Origin: an uncultured Atopobium sp. | Lineage (GTDB): Bacteria; Actinomycetota; Coriobacteriia; Coriobacteriales; Atopobiaceae | Reading direction: 5' to 3' | Assembly (NCBI GenBank): GCA_946647055.1 | Contig: CAMPCT010000124.1 | Span: 1 to 6,533, forward strand | DNA: 6,533 bases | Shown: positions 6,125 through 6,533 of the stretch, piece after piece | How the letters are laid out: each line of letters starts with the position of its first letter | How positions within the stretch are numbered: position 1 is the stretch's first letter | Program-made: the position numbers and the translations under genes | The notes under the pieces: generated by a model | Database searches by the model: none | What the model was told of the DNA's origin: nothing | What the model saw: the letters and a program-made list of their open reading frames with translations, nothing else

Positions 6125-6184
6125 GCAAAAGATACCCGGTACCTCTGTGCCAAATGGAACAGAAGTACCGGGTATTGTTGTTCC
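6125..6184. repeat. Nested palindromic element, likely terminator of the leftward gene
   Basis: Bases 6132-6148 (ATACCCGGTACCTCTGT) pair with 6159-6175 with one mismatch; two further pairs close a AAAT loop. On the minus strand the stem is followed by TCTTTTG, a fair T run located 26 bases downstream of the TAG stop of the leftward gene at 6201, so it probably ends that transcript. Each arm is itself an imperfect palindrome, GGCA...TGCC (6124-6151) and GGAACA...TGTTCC (6156-6184), centred on TACCCGGTA or its complement. The left arm resembles 4340-4366 (20 of 27 positions identical by hand alignment). Confidence 0.55.
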
Positions 6185-6200
6185 GTTTAGGCGCCAATAG

Positions 6201-6533
6201 CTACGGCTTGCAGATCTTGTGCTCGACGAAGGTGACGTCGGAGCGGAACGCGGAGTGCGGCAGCGTCATCGGCAGCTCCTGCACGGTGCGAATGCCAGGC
6301 TCGGCAGCCACCACGTACGGGATGGCGTTCACGATGCGCATGGCGGTGAGCACATAGCCATCGTACGAGAGCTCCTCGGGACGCTCGGGAACGCCCACGT
6401 TCATGTCGACCTGCAGGTTGGGGTCGCCCTCGATCTCCACGTGAATCTGGCCCACGCGGTCGGTCCACGGCCAGTCGCGGGCGATGTCCTGCTCCATGCG
6501 GTTGACGTGCTCGATCACGATGGCCTCGCGGCC
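6201..6533 (-). CDS. C-terminal part of a DapB-like NAD(P)H dehydrogenase, 2,4-diaminopentanoate dehydrogenase-like
   Basis: 110 residues are visible, continuing off the right edge; the frame is open from 6533 to the TAG at 6203-6201, so no start is assigned. The segments IEHVNRMEQDIARDW, IEGDPNLQVDMN and, most telling, LTAMRIVNAIPYVVAAEPGI followed by a TVQELPM ending, resemble the C-terminal domain of dihydrodipicolinate-reductase-like proteins such as 2,4-diaminopentanoate dehydrogenase of ornithine fermentation. In that family the N-terminal Rossmann domain, not visible here, binds NAD(P). An amine or amino-acid dehydrogenase role is inferred from the C-terminal pattern alone. The protein ends in ICKP with a palindromic element just downstream. 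It is convergent with the rightward reductase and unlikely to share regulation with it. Other DapB-fold oxidoreductases remain possible. Confidence 0.6.
   Translation of the reverse strand, partial: GREAIVIEHVNRMEQDIARDWPWTDRVGQIHVEIEGDPNLQVDMNVGVPERPEELSYDGYVLTAMRIVNAIPYVVAAEPGIRTVQELPMTLPHSAFRSDVTFVEHKICKP

Noticed and set aside
5178..6197. Minus-strand open frame of 339 codons opposite the second reductase
   Set aside because: It runs through the terminator hairpin, has Leu/Val/Gly-rich shadow composition and no recognisable domain, while the opposite strand is a clear AKR gene.
6048..6200. Possible small RNA or tRNA gene between convergent genes
   Set aside because: The fold is explained by two terminator-type hairpins; no tRNA arms and no promoter are visible.

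Overview
The window reads as GC-rich (by eye about 60-65 %) bacterial chromosome, densely packed with short intergenic gaps. The gene content suggests an anaerobic Actinobacterium of the Coriobacteriia type (Olsenella, Atopobium, Collinsella relatives): two iron-sulfur aldo/keto reductases, an AmmeMemoRadiSam locus and a twin-arginine lipoprotein. That placement is inference from gene content and composition; no rRNA or other marker gene is present.

Layout. Positions 1-4305 hold a leftward (minus-strand) run of four genes that looks like one operon, in transcription order: an iron-sulfur aldo/keto reductase whose catalytic Tyr and Lys positions are substituted (3151-4305); a two-domain protein joining an extradiol-dioxygenase/MEMO-type domain to an AMMECR1 domain (1733-3130); the AmmeMemoRadiSam radical SAM enzyme AmrS (888-1736); and a Tat-type lipoprotein esterase that runs off the left edge (1-876). 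Gaps are 20 bp, a 4-bp overlap and 11 bp, so translational coupling is likely for the last three. Upstream of this run, also leftward, is a GNAT acetyltransferase of the phosphinothricin-acetyltransferase type (4368-4859), separated by a repeat-rich hairpin that may be a terminator or attenuator.

A 75-bp divergent control region (4860-4934) separates the GNAT gene from a rightward gene for a second iron-sulfur aldo/keto reductase (4935-6047), which has an intact catalytic tetrad. It converges on the C-terminal end of a leftward DapB-like/2,4-diaminopentanoate-dehydrogenase-like gene entering from the right edge (6201-6533). The gap between them, 6048-6200, holds a perfect bidirectional terminator hairpin and a second palindromic element related in sequence to the one at 4321-4366.

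How the parts fit. The three AmmeMemoRadiSam activities (MEMO-like, AMMECR1, radical SAM) are all present and the first two are fused. Their substrate is not known. The most interesting feature is that this set is placed in one apparent operon behind a reductase-fold protein that keeps both [4Fe-4S] motifs but has lost key AKR catalytic residues, and in front of an exported esterase. This points to a redox or radical-modification role rather than ordinary carbonyl reduction, but this is a hypothesis.
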